A DNA stretch of 42,198 bases from Ga0077553 sp038215275 (GCA_038215275.1 JBBQRA010000016.1:1-42198), one strand, 5' to 3'; counted from the stretch's first letter, positions 8,543 through 17,020 are shown. Made by a program: numbers and translations. Notes: a model not told the origin generated them from the letters alone.

Positions 8543-9733
8543 ATGCCGATACCCGAACGCATTAACGCCGTGCTGCCCTCCCCTCCGGCGGAGATTCCGG
8601 ATGGCGCTCCGGTTCGATTAGGGCCCGGACGGGAAACGTTGGGATTGGATCCGCGGGTTCCTTTTCCTGGATCGCAGGAAGCGTCTCCATCTGCGAGGAC
8701 GAGAGTTTTACTGGTTGATGGCAGTCCAATCAATCGCCGTCTGCTCAAGTCGATGCTGCGGCTGGGCAATCACGAGTTTTTGGAAGCGGCTTCGGGGTTG
8801 GATGCGTTGGCGATTGTGGAGCGTCAACCGGTGGACCTCGTCATCGCAGACCTGCTGTTGCCGGGGTTGGGTGGCACGGAACTTTGCCGGCGGTTGAAAT
8901 CGAATCGCAGGACGCAGTTCATTCCGATCCTGATGTTGACCAGCGTCCACGGGTTCGATTTTGAAGTGGAAGGAATTGAGTCGGGAGCGGACGAATATTT
9001 GACAATGCCGCTGCATCCAGCGGTGGTGCGGGCGCGGGTGAATTCGCTGCTGCGGCATAAAGCGGCGATCGATTCGCTCGAAGAGGCCGAGACGATTCTG
9101 TTCGCTTTGGCGCAGGCGGTGGAAAACCGCGACATGGGTACGGGGCAGCATTGCGAGCGACTGGCGACGTATAGTGTGGCGCTCGGACTGGCGCTTGGCC
9201 TGCCGCGGAAAGATCTGGTGGCGTTATATCGCGGAGGCTACCTGCACGATATCGGCAAGGTCTCCATTCCAGATTCGATTCTGCTCGGCACCGCAAAGCT
9301 GACGGACGACCAATGGAAGGTGATGCAGATGCACACGATTCACGGTGTGGAAATCTGCAAGCCGATGAAGACGCTGTCGCCGGTTCTGCCTATCATCCGC
9401 AGTCATCATGAGCGATGGGACGGCACCGGTTATCCGGACCGTTTGAAGGGCGAGGACATTCCGCTGATGGCGCGGATTCTGCAGGTTGTTGATATCTTCG
9501 ATGCTCTGACAACCGCGCGCAGCTACAAACCGGCGTTCACCAGGGAGGAGGCGCTCGAGATTCTAAAGGAAGAGGCGGCAAAGGGTTGGCGGGATCCCGA
9601 GTTGGTGTCGCTCTTTGTCAGCATGCAGCACGGGGTGCTTCTTAATTCCCGGGCCCTGCTCGAATCCGACTGGCCGGAGCTGAGCTCCACGCTGCACTCG
9701 CTACAGAATATGAATCGCCACCTGCGAGCGTAA
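8543..9733 (+). CDS. Response regulator with HD-GYP cyclic-di-GMP phosphodiesterase domain
   Basis: A 396-residue RpfG-like protein. A receiver domain (about residues 53-172) is followed by an HD-GYP domain (about 180-385). The phosphodiesterase residues are intact: HDIGK at 235-239, His267, HHERWDGTGYP at 288-298 and DIFDALTTARSYKP. It should hydrolyse cyclic di-GMP. In the receiver the phospho-acceptor Asp103 (IADLLLPG) and LTS at 132-134 are present, but the conserved lysine of the KP motif is Met155 (LTMPLHP) and the second acidic residue of the DD pair is Gly60 (VDGSP). Phosphorylation control may therefore be weakened. The first 50 residues are disordered-looking and no ribosome binding site precedes ATG 8543, so the true start may lie further in. 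No histidine kinase is adjacent. Confidence 0.92.
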   Translation: MPIPERINAVLPSPPAEIPDGAPVRLGPGRETLGLDPRVPFPGSQEASPSARTRVLLVDGSPINRRLLKSMLRLGNHEFLEAASGLDALAIVERQPVDLVIADLLLPGLGGTELCRRLKSNRRTQFIPILMLTSVHGFDFEVEGIESGADEYLTMPLHPAVVRARVNSLLRHKAAIDSLEEAETILFALAQAVENRDMGTGQHCERLATYSVALGLALGLPRKDLVALYRGGYLHDIGKVSIPDSILLGTAKLTDDQWKVMQMHTIHGVEICKPMKTLSPVLPIIRSHHERWDGTGYPDRLKGEDIPLMARILQVVDIFDALTTARSYKPAFTREEALEILKEEAAKGWRDPELVSLFVSMQHGVLLNSRALLESDWPELSSTLHSLQNMNRHLRA

Positions 9734-9735
9734 GC

Positions 9736-10491
9736 TTACGATTGATCCGGTGCGGTGGCCCACACGGCGCACCAGCCGTCCTTCTCTCTCTGTACATGGA
9801 CGTGGAGTCCTGCCGTCAGTTCGGGGATCTGGTCGACGAGAAATCCGCTGAGTAAAAGCGGCGCTTGGAGCCGAAGGAGATCGGGCAGAATCTCACGCAT
9901 CACCGCTAAATGGATATTGCACACGACGAGGTCTGCGCACCCAGGCCGCGCGGCGTTCGCTGACCCCTGCCAGGTGGCCGCATGCTCCCGTGCCAGTTCG
10001 ACCGCCGCTGATTCCACGTCGCAGGCCCACACGGTTTCCGCCCCAAGCGCCTTTGCCGCCGCACTTAGAATTCCCGTGCCGGTTCCCACGTCCAGCACCC
10101 GCTTCCCTGGCTGCAGCACCTGCTCGAGTAACTCCAGGCAGAGCTGTGTGGTCTGATGCTCTCCGCCGCCGAACACGCTGGCCCCGATCATCGCCAGGCG
10201 CACCCGCCCCGCCGGCGTGGGTTCGTTTCGCCAAGAGGGGCACAGGAAAAACCGCTCGCCGATCAGTAGCGGTTCCCAATCCTTCCACCAGGAATGTACC
10301 GCCTCGGCAACCGGGACAGTTATGCCTCCGTGTGCCGAGGCGAATTTTTCCGCTGTAGCCGAGGAGGCGAAGAACACCTGGTAGCTGTCCTCGTCTTCGA
10401 GGACCCCCTGCATCGGGTAGTCGTCGGACCAAGCCGCCAGGAGTTCTTCCCACTCTTCCGGGGTGCGGTGCAATCGAACGGAGTAGCTCAC
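9736..10491 (-). CDS. prmA: Ribosomal protein L11 methyltransferase-like
   Basis: A SAM-dependent methyltransferase of 251 residues, somewhat shorter than E. coli PrmA. Motif I is RVLDVGTGTGILSAAAKALGA (residues 131-151), preceded by the PrmA-type SVFGGGEHQTTQLCLELL and followed by a CNIH segment (about residue 193) at the place of the family's catalytic N-I-L loop. It would methylate ribosomal protein L11. The N-terminal L11-recognition domain is reduced to about 75 residues. The GTG start shares one base with the esterase stop (TAGTG at 10493-10489), so translation is probably coupled. It is the third gene of a ggt > esterase > prmA unit. A relative acting on another protein remains possible. 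Confidence 0.8.
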   Translation of the reverse strand: MSYSVRLHRTPEEWEELLAAWSDDYPMQGVLEDEDSYQVFFASSATAEKFASAHGGITVPVAEAVHSWWKDWEPLLIGERFFLCPSWRNEPTPAGRVRLAMIGASVFGGGEHQTTQLCLELLEQVLQPGKRVLDVGTGTGILSAAAKALGAETVWACDVESAAVELAREHAATWQGSANAARPGCADLVVCNIHLAVMREILPDLLRLQAPLLLSGFLVDQIPELTAGLHVHVQREKDGWCAVWATAPDQS

Positions 10492-11720
10492 TAGTCGCGG
10501 TTCAGCGCCTTCACACGCCAGTACGGTTTCGTCTTCTCGGCCGGATCCATAACGTATGTTTCGCTGGTCTTCGCCGGGTCATACCCTCGCCAAAGCCAAG
10601 TCAGGGCCTCGGGGGCTTGGGCGTGCCCTTGGTTGGTGCTGTGCGCCCCGTTGCCAAAGGTGAATTTGAAATCGTACTCCTTCATCTTGAGTGAATTGGC
10701 CATTTGAATGTTTTGCAACGGCCATGAACCGTGGTCGTTCTCGAGGTCATTCGAACTGTCCTGCAGCCACACTCGGATGTTCCTGCGCGGGCTCTTGCGA
10801 AGCAGGAACGGATAGATGTTGCCGCCGTCCTTCTGGCCGGGCTGCCACTGGATGCTGGTATAGGTACCGATCCGCGAGAAGACGCGGGAGTACCGTTCGG
10901 TGTCGTACCAAGCCACCGTGAACGCACAGATCGCGCCCGAGCTTTCGCCCATGAGGGCGCGAGAGTAGGCGTCTTTCCGGACGTTGTACTTGGCCTCCAC
11001 GTCCTTGATGATTTCTTCCCGCAGGAAGCGAGAATACGTATCGTCCACCGTGTCGTACTGGATGGACCGCATGCGCCTCTCGCCAATGGTGCCCGGGCTG
11101 ATCATCACCGTGATCGCGACGGGAATTCGCTTTTGGTGGGTTAGGTTGTCGAGCGTGATGAGCAGGTGATTGCCGGTTTCGCGGTTGGCGTACTTCTCGC
11201 CGTCCTGGACGACGAAAAGAGCCGCGGCCGCGCTGGGGTTGTACTGGGCTGGAACGTAGATCCAGTAGTTGGTCACCATGCCGGGATAGATCTTGCTGGT
11301 GTGGACGATCTTTTCAGAAAGCTTTCCCGGCGGCACATCCGGCTTTTCGTAAGAGTCGGGGCCATAGGCGGGGATGTCAATCGGTGGGTTCGTTTTGCCG
11401 TCAATGGTGATCGCGTAGCGGTGGCTGGTTCCGGTGGTTAGTTTCGTCTGGGCGATCCAAAGGTCGGAGCCCTTCAGCCGGGTGAACTTCGGGCCAGGGG
11501 CCTCGTCGAGCTCAAGTGCCGGTGTAGTCTTGGCCTCGGCGGCGAACAGGAACTCGCCGTTATAGCCGAGGGCGCCGCGGTTCTCGCGCATGATCTTTGT
11601 GACGGATGCCTTGAACTCGGCCGAGTTTGGCGATTTTTTCGCCATCGCCAGCAGGTCCTGGGCCGGGGCCGCCGCCACTAGCGAGGCGGCGAAAAGGAGG
11701 AAGGGAATTACTATTTTCAT
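10491..11720 (-). CDS. Secreted esterase, enterochelin-esterase (Fes/esterase D) type
   Basis: A 409-residue alpha/beta hydrolase with a signal peptide (MKIVIPFLLFAASLVAAAPAQ). The nucleophile motif GESSGA places the catalytic Ser at about residue 260. The C-terminal half (YIYVP-like YWIYVPAQYNP, LFVVQDGE, FLREEIIKDVEAKYNV, SRALMGESSGA) is the Fes/esterase D pattern, and an N-terminal beta-sandwich (about 50-120) resembles the early-set domain before such esterases. HSTNQGHAQAPEALTWLWRG near the end probably carries the catalytic His. The ATG at 11720 overlaps the upstream stop as ATGA, so it is coupled to the ggt-like gene; an in-frame TTG three codons earlier is less likely. The substrate is unknown: a siderophore or sugar ester are both possible. 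Confidence 0.82.
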   Translation of the reverse strand: MKIVIPFLLFAASLVAAAPAQDLLAMAKKSPNSAEFKASVTKIMRENRGALGYNGEFLFAAEAKTTPALELDEAPGPKFTRLKGSDLWIAQTKLTTGTSHRYAITIDGKTNPPIDIPAYGPDSYEKPDVPPGKLSEKIVHTSKIYPGMVTNYWIYVPAQYNPSAAAALFVVQDGEKYANRETGNHLLITLDNLTHQKRIPVAITVMISPGTIGERRMRSIQYDTVDDTYSRFLREEIIKDVEAKYNVRKDAYSRALMGESSGAICAFTVAWYDTERYSRVFSRIGTYTSIQWQPGQKDGGNIYPFLLRKSPRRNIRVWLQDSSNDLENDHGSWPLQNIQMANSLKMKEYDFKFTFGNGAHSTNQGHAQAPEALTWLWRGYDPAKTSETYVMDPAEKTKPYWRVKALNRD

Positions 11721-13309
11721 GGTTTCCAAAAATTCTCTGGTTCGGGGATGGCGGCGCCGTCCTTTCGTGGATCGGAGGCGCCGGATTTCACTTTTGTCTT
11801 GCGGTTGAAGGCTACAGCTTGGCCGCCGCCCATGCGGGAGGAGTACGCGGCCCGCACGTCAATCTGGTGGCCGAGTTTCCGTAGCCGTTCGAGTTCGGAG
11901 GAGGGGAACCGGTTCTCGATCTGCACCCCGCAGCCCTCGGGATCCCGCCGGGTGAAGCGCGGCGAGTCCATCGCTTCCTGGATATTCAACTTCTGATCCA
12001 CCATATAGGAAACGAACTGCGCGTGCGCCTGCGCCTGATTGAAGCCGCCCATGATGCCGAAGGCCACCCGCTGGTCGCCTAGCATCAGGAAGCCGGGAAT
12101 GATGGTGTGCAGCGGCCGCTTGTGCGGCGCGACGTGGTTGACGTGCTTCGGGTCGACGTCGAACAGGCCGCCGCGGTCGTGCAGGTGGAAGCCGAACTCG
12201 TCGGTGGTGATGCCGGAGCCGAATTTGTTGTAGATCGACTGAATCCACGAAACCATGTTGCCGTCGCGATCGACGACCGAGAGATAAATGGTGTTCTTCA
12301 GCTTGCCCGGGTCGCCGGCGGTGACGTCGCACTGGGCGCGATTGGGATTAATGAGCTTGGCCCGCTCGGTGGCGTAAGCCTTGGACAGCAGCCCGCCGGT
12401 GGGGATCTCTGAGAACTTGGGATCGGTGACGTAGCGGCGCAGGTCCATTACGGAGAGCTTCTGCGCTTCGATTTTAAAATGCAGATTCAGCTGTGCGCCT
12501 GGTTTGGTTTCGAGAATGTTCAACATCTCAAGCGCGGAGACGCCTTGGCCATTGGGCGGCAGTTCAAATACCTTGGCCCCGCGATAGGTGGTCGAGATCG
12601 GCTCGACGAATTCGCTTTGGTAATCGGTGAAATCGTTCTCAGCGAGCAGACCGCCCAAGCGGGCGGAAGTCTTCAAAATGTCCGCAGCCAGGGGGCCTTT
12701 GTAGAATCCGTCTCGCCCTTGCTTTGCGATCACTTCGTAGGCCCGGGCCAAGCCCGGCGTCTTCCAGATTTCGCCGACGGCCGGCACGCGTCCCGGCCAC
12801 TTGGCGCCGCTTGTCGCCCAGTCTTCACGGATGACTTCGGTGACCGGAAAGCCGTTTCGCGCGTAGTGGATCGCCGGGGCGAACAGGTCGGCCCACGGCA
12901 CCCGGCCGAATTTCTGATGCATTTTCCACCAGCCGTCGACCGCTCCGGGAACCGTGACGGAGTGGATTCCACTGAAGCCGCCCTTGGGCGCTGCGGTCAT
13001 CCGGGCGGGCGCCCATCCGCTGGCGTTCAAGCCCGTCAATTTTTCGGTTTCCGCGTCGTAGTGGATGGCGAAAAGGTCGCCGCCGATGCCGCACATCATT
13101 GGCTCGACGACCCCGAGCACGGCGTTGGCGGCGATGGCGGCATCGACGGCTGAGCCGCCCCGCGCCAGAATCTGCGCCGCGGCCTGGGAGGCCAGGGTCT
13201 GGCTGGTGGCCGCCACGCCCTGTGTCGTCAAAATCATGGAGCGGGATTGCCATCGTTCCTGGCCGAATCCGGCGGTCGCGAGGGAGAGAAATATTAATGC
13301 ACGGTACAT
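11717..13309 (-). CDS. Gamma-glutamyltransferase-family (Ntn hydrolase) protein
   Basis: A secreted Ntn-hydrolase precursor of 530 residues (signal peptide MYRALIFLSLATAGFGQ). Family motifs are GGSAVDAAIAANAVLGVVEP, MCGIGGDLFAIHYD, TVPGAVDGWWKMH and PNGQGVSALEMLNIL. Autoprocessing should occur before Thr340 (KNTIYLSVVDRDGNMVS), giving large and small chains. The usual TTH.S is TIYLS here, and the GSPGG oxyanion motif of classical glutathione-cleaving enzymes is replaced by GIMGGFNQAQAHAQ. That matches the subfamily with MGG.QPQ-like motifs, whose activity on gamma-glutamyl peptides is less certain and which includes acylase-like enzymes. It heads an operon with the esterase (ATGA overlap) and prmA, and is divergent from the aldo/keto reductase gene 46 bases away. 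Confidence 0.88.
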   Translation of the reverse strand: MYRALIFLSLATAGFGQERWQSRSMILTTQGVAATSQTLASQAAAQILARGGSAVDAAIAANAVLGVVEPMMCGIGGDLFAIHYDAETEKLTGLNASGWAPARMTAAPKGGFSGIHSVTVPGAVDGWWKMHQKFGRVPWADLFAPAIHYARNGFPVTEVIREDWATSGAKWPGRVPAVGEIWKTPGLARAYEVIAKQGRDGFYKGPLAADILKTSARLGGLLAENDFTDYQSEFVEPISTTYRGAKVFELPPNGQGVSALEMLNILETKPGAQLNLHFKIEAQKLSVMDLRRYVTDPKFSEIPTGGLLSKAYATERAKLINPNRAQCDVTAGDPGKLKNTIYLSVVDRDGNMVSWIQSIYNKFGSGITTDEFGFHLHDRGGLFDVDPKHVNHVAPHKRPLHTIIPGFLMLGDQRVAFGIMGGFNQAQAHAQFVSYMVDQKLNIQEAMDSPRFTRRDPEGCGVQIENRFPSSELERLRKLGHQIDVRAAYSSRMGGGQAVAFNRKTKVKSGASDPRKDGAAIPEPENFWKP

Positions 13310-13355
13310 TCGGGGAATCCGAAGTTATATCATGCAAGTGATAGGGGGCACGTTT

Positions 13356-14225
13356 ATGCAACGGCGAAAATTTTTGACCAAGTCCTCCGCGATTGCGGCC
13401 GGGATCAGCCTGCACCATTTTCCATATCCTCTTTTCGCGAATCCCGTGCAGAAACTGGCCAGCGACCGGATTGCGCTGGGACCCAAGAAAGTGATGCTCA
13501 GCCGCCTGGCGATGGGCACGGGCACCAACGGCGTCGGGGGCTCCTCGAACCAGACCCGAAAGCTGGGCGTGGATGGCTTGGCCGATCTCTTCCGCGCCGG
13601 CTACGACAACGGTTTGAACTTTTTCGACTCGGCCGATCAATATGGCACCCATCCGCATGTTCGCCAGGCATTGAAGAGCCTACCGCGTGAGAAGGTGACG
13701 ATCCTTTCAAAGACGCACGCCTCCACGGCGGCCGAGATGCGCGCCGACCTCGACCGCTTCCGTCGCGAACTCAACACGGACTATATCGACATCCTGCTGC
13801 TCCACTGCATGCTGGACAAGAATTGGAACGAGAAGAAGCGGGGCGCGATGGACGTAATCGCCGAAGCGCAGGAGAAGGGGATTGTCCGCACGAAAGGCAC
13901 CTCCTGCCATACGCTCGAAGCCTTGAAAACGGCGGCTGCCGAGCCGTGGGTGGAGGTCGATCTCGCTCGCATTAACCCCGCGGGCATTGCCATGGACGCG
14001 GTGCCAGATGTGGTGATTGGAGTCCTGAAAGAGATGAAGGCCGCGGGCAAGGGCATCATCGGCATGAAGATCTTGGGGGCGGGGAAGTTGCGGAACAAGC
14101 CCGACGAGTGTCTGCAGTTCGCGCTAGGGTTGGATTGCGTCGACGTCTTCACCATCGGCAGCGAGAGCCGCGCCGAGATGGAAGACTTGGTGAAACGGAT
14201 TCCCGCGGCTAGTGTCCGCGGATAA
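13356..14225 (+). CDS. Tat-exported aldo/keto reductase
   Basis: An aldo/keto reductase of 289 residues with a twin-arginine signal (MQRRKFLTKSSAIAAG). The catalytic tetrad can be placed: Asp and Tyr in FFDSADQYGTH, Lys in ILSKTHAST and His in LLLHCMLD. LARINPAG, GIIGMKILGAG and the final TIGSESRAEMEDLV are also typical. Export through Tat implies folding with a cofactor in the cytoplasm before transport. ATG 13356 is used because it begins the Tat motif and has GGGGG upstream; ATG 13332 is an in-frame alternative. It is the first of four plus-strand genes, all for exported proteins, continuing with a Cys/His protein 28 bases downstream. The substrate is unknown. Confidence 0.88.
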   Translation: MQRRKFLTKSSAIAAGISLHHFPYPLFANPVQKLASDRIALGPKKVMLSRLAMGTGTNGVGGSSNQTRKLGVDGLADLFRAGYDNGLNFFDSADQYGTHPHVRQALKSLPREKVTILSKTHASTAAEMRADLDRFRRELNTDYIDILLLHCMLDKNWNEKKRGAMDVIAEAQEKGIVRTKGTSCHTLEALKTAAAEPWVEVDLARINPAGIAMDAVPDVVIGVLKEMKAAGKGIIGMKILGAGKLRNKPDECLQFALGLDCVDVFTIGSESRAEMEDLVKRIPAASVRG

Positions 14226-14253
14226 ACAATTTTAGATTCCAGGGAGAAATAAC

Positions 14254-14772
14254 ATGAAGAAGTGGATTTTGGCGAGTATTGCCACCTTGGCGCTGAGCGC
14301 CGTTTTGGTGGGCCAGGGGAAGACCCCGATTCTGCAGCCGCAGATGACCCCGACGGACGACCCGACCTACAAGAAGCCAATGGGCAAGATGGGCGAGAAG
14401 AGCACGGGCTGGACGCAGACCACCGTTGCGGCCGGCGTTGACGGGAAGCCCCTGACGGGCAAGACCGTGACGATGGTCGGCGAAATCGTCGACTTCTCCT
14501 GCTATCTCCAGTTAGGCAAGCACGGCGACAAGCATCGCTCTTGCGGCCAGAAATGCGCGAAGTCGGGCCAGCCCATCGGCTTGTTGACCGCGGACGGCTC
14601 CCTCTACATGCTGATGGAAGAAGAGCACGACCCGCGTCGCGACGGCCTGACGATGTCGGCTTTCCGCACCGCAGCTTCCGACCACATGGCCCACGTCATG
14701 GAAGTGACCGGCACCATGACCCAGCACGGCGGCTACAAAGCCATCTACGTGGCCCGCTTCGTAAAGCAGTAA
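14254..14772 (+). CDS. Small exported Cys/His-motif protein, function unknown
   Basis: A 172-residue protein with a signal peptide (MKKWILASIATLALSAVLVGQ) and no name I can give it. The core, from about residue 70, reads TVTMVGEIVDFSCYLQLGKH and then carries Cys97 and Cys101 before GQPIGLLTADGSLYMLM. The pattern C83-x6-H90-x3-H94-x2-C97-x3-C101 could bind a metal or form disulfides. The surrounding strands (VGEIVD, GLLTADGSLYML, MEVTGTM, YKAIYVARFV) suggest a small OB-like beta barrel. A good ribosome binding site (AGGGAGA) precedes the ATG. It sits between a Tat aldo/keto reductase and a di-haem peroxidase, so a periplasmic redox or metal-handling role is a reasonable guess only. Confidence 0.8.
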   Translation: MKKWILASIATLALSAVLVGQGKTPILQPQMTPTDDPTYKKPMGKMGEKSTGWTQTTVAAGVDGKPLTGKTVTMVGEIVDFSCYLQLGKHGDKHRSCGQKCAKSGQPIGLLTADGSLYMLMEEEHDPRRDGLTMSAFRTAASDHMAHVMEVTGTMTQHGGYKAIYVARFVKQ

Positions 14773-14799
14773 TCGACTACCGAAGGAGACTCGAAAACA

Positions 14800-15813
14800 A
14801 TGACGTTGGTGCGCATTCTGCCATTTGTTTGTCTGATTGGGGCTGCGGTAGTCGTGGGCCAGAGCAGCGAGGAAACCTTCAAGGTTCCGCTGGGGCTGAC
14901 CCCGATTCTGTGGCCGAAAGACAACCCCTACACTCCCGAGAAGGCTGAACTGGGACGCTTGTTGTACTACGACAAGCGCCTATCGGGCGACGGCACGGTA
15001 TCCTGCGCCACCTGCCATGCGGCAGAGAAGGCGTTTACGGATAACCTTCCGGTATCATTGGGCGTAAGGGGGCAAAAGGGTGGCGTCAGCGCACCAACGG
15101 TCATCAATCGTGCATATGGAATGCTGCAGTTCTGGGACGGCAGGGCCAATTCTCTCGAAGACCAAGCGATAGGGCCGATGGCCAATGCGATTGAGATGGG
15201 CCATACGCATGAAGCTGTTGTAAAGGGGCTGCGTAAAATCCCAGGCTACGGTCCCCTGTTCAAAAAATCGTTTGGCACCGACGAGTTCGACCTTGACATG
15301 ATTGCCAAGGCGATCGCGACGTTTGAGCGGACAGTGGTGAGCGGCAATGCGCCGTATGACAAGTACCGCGCGGGCGACAAGAAGGCGCTGACGGCGTCAC
15401 AGATTCGCGGCCTGAATGTGTACGTCAACAAAGCCAAGTGCGATGCCTGCCACGAGGGCCCCAATTTCACCGCCAACGCGTTCCACAATCTCGGTGTCGG
15501 CAGCCAGAAAGCCACTCCGGACGAGGGCCGCTTCGCGGTAACCAAAGACCCCGCCGACTGGGGAACGTTCAAGACGCCGACTCTGCGCGAGATTGCGAAA
15601 ACCGGTCCCTACATGCACGACGGCAGCCTGACCACTCTCGAAGAGGTGGTGGACTACTACGACAAGGGCGGCATCAAGAACAAGAATCTCGATGAGCGGA
15701 TGAAGCCGTTGAATCTGACCGCGCAGGACAAGAAAGATCTGGTAGAGTTCCTGAAGGCCTTGAGCGGCGAGGGCTGGCAGCATCTGACCGAGCCGAAGTC
15801 GTTCCCGCAGTAG
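14800..15813 (+). CDS. Di-haem cytochrome c peroxidase (CcpA/MauG family)
   Basis: A periplasmic protein of 337 residues with a signal peptide and two c-type haem sites: CATCH at 69-73 and CDACH at 214-218. Family elements between and after them are FWDGRANSLEDQAIGPM, FERTVVSGNAPYDKY, FKTPTLREIAKTGPYMHDGS (with Met272, the likely distal ligand of the second haem) and LEEVVDYYDKGG. It should reduce hydrogen peroxide with electrons from small cytochromes, or act as a MauG-like oxidase of another protein. AAGGAGA precedes the ATG. It follows the Cys/His protein by 27 bases and precedes the binding protein by 10, so all are likely on one transcript. Confidence 0.93.
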   Translation: MTLVRILPFVCLIGAAVVVGQSSEETFKVPLGLTPILWPKDNPYTPEKAELGRLLYYDKRLSGDGTVSCATCHAAEKAFTDNLPVSLGVRGQKGGVSAPTVINRAYGMLQFWDGRANSLEDQAIGPMANAIEMGHTHEAVVKGLRKIPGYGPLFKKSFGTDEFDLDMIAKAIATFERTVVSGNAPYDKYRAGDKKALTASQIRGLNVYVNKAKCDACHEGPNFTANAFHNLGVGSQKATPDEGRFAVTKDPADWGTFKTPTLREIAKTGPYMHDGSLTTLEEVVDYYDKGGIKNKNLDERMKPLNLTAQDKKDLVEFLKALSGEGWQHLTEPKSFPQ

Positions 15814-15823
15814 AGCCTTCTTC

Positions 15824-16798
15824 ATGTCGAATCAACCCTTGACGCGCGCGTGGTTTCTCCGCGCCGGTATTGTCGCGGCTGCTTTTTCCGCGACGTCCTG
15901 CAACCAGAGCCAGAAGAAACAGATCGCGGTGATTCCGAAAGGCCGTGCCCACGTGTTCTGGCAGAGTGTGCATGCCGGGTCTGTGAAGGCCGCGCGCGAG
16001 CACGACGTCGAAATCATTTGGAATGGTCCCGCGACCGAGACGGACTTCAACGCCCAGATTCAGATCATGGATGCGATGATCAACCGTAAGGTGGACGCCA
16101 TCTGCGTGGCGCCCATCGATAAGAAAGTGATGGTCAACGTCGTGGAGCGGGCGACGCGGGAGAAAATCCCGGTCGTGATCTTCGACTCCGGCATCGATAC
16201 CGAGCAGTTCGTCGCTCAGGTGATGACCGACAATAAAGAAGCCGGTCGCGTGGCCGCCCGGCGTATGGGCGAGATCCTGGGGGGCAAGGGCAAGGTCGTC
16301 ATGGTCGCCGTCCAACCGGGCGGCGCTTCGACGATGCTGCGTGAGGAAGGCTTCGAGGAAGAGATCCGGAAGTTTCCGGGTATTCAGATCGTGGACAAGC
16401 GTTATGGCATGTCCGACTACGCCAAGAGCTTGCAGGTGGCGGAGAATATGCTGACGGCGTTCCCGGACGTCGCCGGCCTGTTCGCCTCCAACGAATCGAG
16501 CGCGGCTGGCGCCGCCCAGGCTCTGAAGGCTCGTCAAGGGAACAAGGTTAAGGCCGTGGGCTTTGACTCCAGCCCCGCCTTGGTGGCGGATCTCAAAGCC
16601 GGGGTCTTTGATTCACTCGTCGTTCAGGACCCATTCGAGATGGGCTACCAGTCCGTGCAGAATGCCATGAAGGCCATCAACGCGCAGGCAGTGCAGAAGA
16701 TCAACGACATGGCTCCGCAGTTGGTGACACAACAGAACCTGTCAACCGCGGAGATCCAGGCGAAGCTGAATCCCGATCTGAAAAAGTACCTGGACTAG
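15824..16798 (+). CDS. Sugar-type ABC transporter substrate-binding lipoprotein, orphan
   Basis: A periplasmic binding protein of the ribose/Peripla_BP_4 type, 324 residues. After an N-terminal hydrophobic stretch a weak lipobox (SATSC, Cys about residue 26) suggests a lipid anchor. The fold is clear: QIAVIPKGRAHVFWQSVHAG, ATETDFNAQIQIMDAMINRK, VDAICVAPIDKK, IPVVIFDSGIDTE, MVAVQPGGASTMLREEGF, GLFASNESSAAGAAQAL, KAVGFDSSPALVADL and QDPFEMGYQSV. Such proteins deliver sugars or similar solutes to an ABC importer. No permease or ATPase gene follows; the next gene is convergent and only 3 bases away. It may therefore serve a transporter elsewhere, or sense its ligand, alongside the three redox genes upstream. 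Confidence 0.9.
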   Translation: MSNQPLTRAWFLRAGIVAAAFSATSCNQSQKKQIAVIPKGRAHVFWQSVHAGSVKAAREHDVEIIWNGPATETDFNAQIQIMDAMINRKVDAICVAPIDKKVMVNVVERATREKIPVVIFDSGIDTEQFVAQVMTDNKEAGRVAARRMGEILGGKGKVVMVAVQPGGASTMLREEGFEEEIRKFPGIQIVDKRYGMSDYAKSLQVAENMLTAFPDVAGLFASNESSAAGAAQALKARQGNKVKAVGFDSSPALVADLKAGVFDSLVVQDPFEMGYQSVQNAMKAINAQAVQKINDMAPQLVTQQNLSTAEIQAKLNPDLKKYLD

Positions 16799-16801
16799 TG
16801 T

Positions 16802-17002
16802 TTAGTTCCCCGAGGACGATTGCAAAGTTGAGCCAACCTTGACGAAAATGCTGGAGATGTTCGGGCCGATTGTTGTCGGGAAGGTGGCCGCGACTGCTAC
16901 GGCAATGAAAGCCGCCATCAACGCGTATTCGATCAGGTCCTGGCCATCCTTGTTGTGCCGAGCAAGCTGTCGAAGCTTAAGTGTAATTTGTTGAACCATC
17001 AT
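16802..17002 (-). CDS. Flp/Fap-type (type IVb) pilin
   Basis: A 66-residue prepilin. The Flp signature is complete: a short positively charged leader ending in glycine, then QDLIEY and a hydrophobic helix (ALMAAFIAVAVAATF). The prepilin peptidase should cut after Gly20, putting Glu at +5 and Tyr at +6. It would be the structural subunit of a Tad-type adhesion pilus. Two adjacent ATGs can start it; the first is used. No tad/cpa assembly genes are in the window, so it is an isolated pilin gene. A hairpin lies in its leader (17021-17049). Its stop is 3 bases from the convergent binding-protein stop. Confidence 0.92.
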   Translation of the reverse strand: MMVQQITLKLRQLARHNKDGQDLIEYALMAAFIAVAVAATFPTTIGPNISSIFVKVGSTLQSSSGN

Positions 17003-17020
17003 AATTGTTTCCCCAGACTG

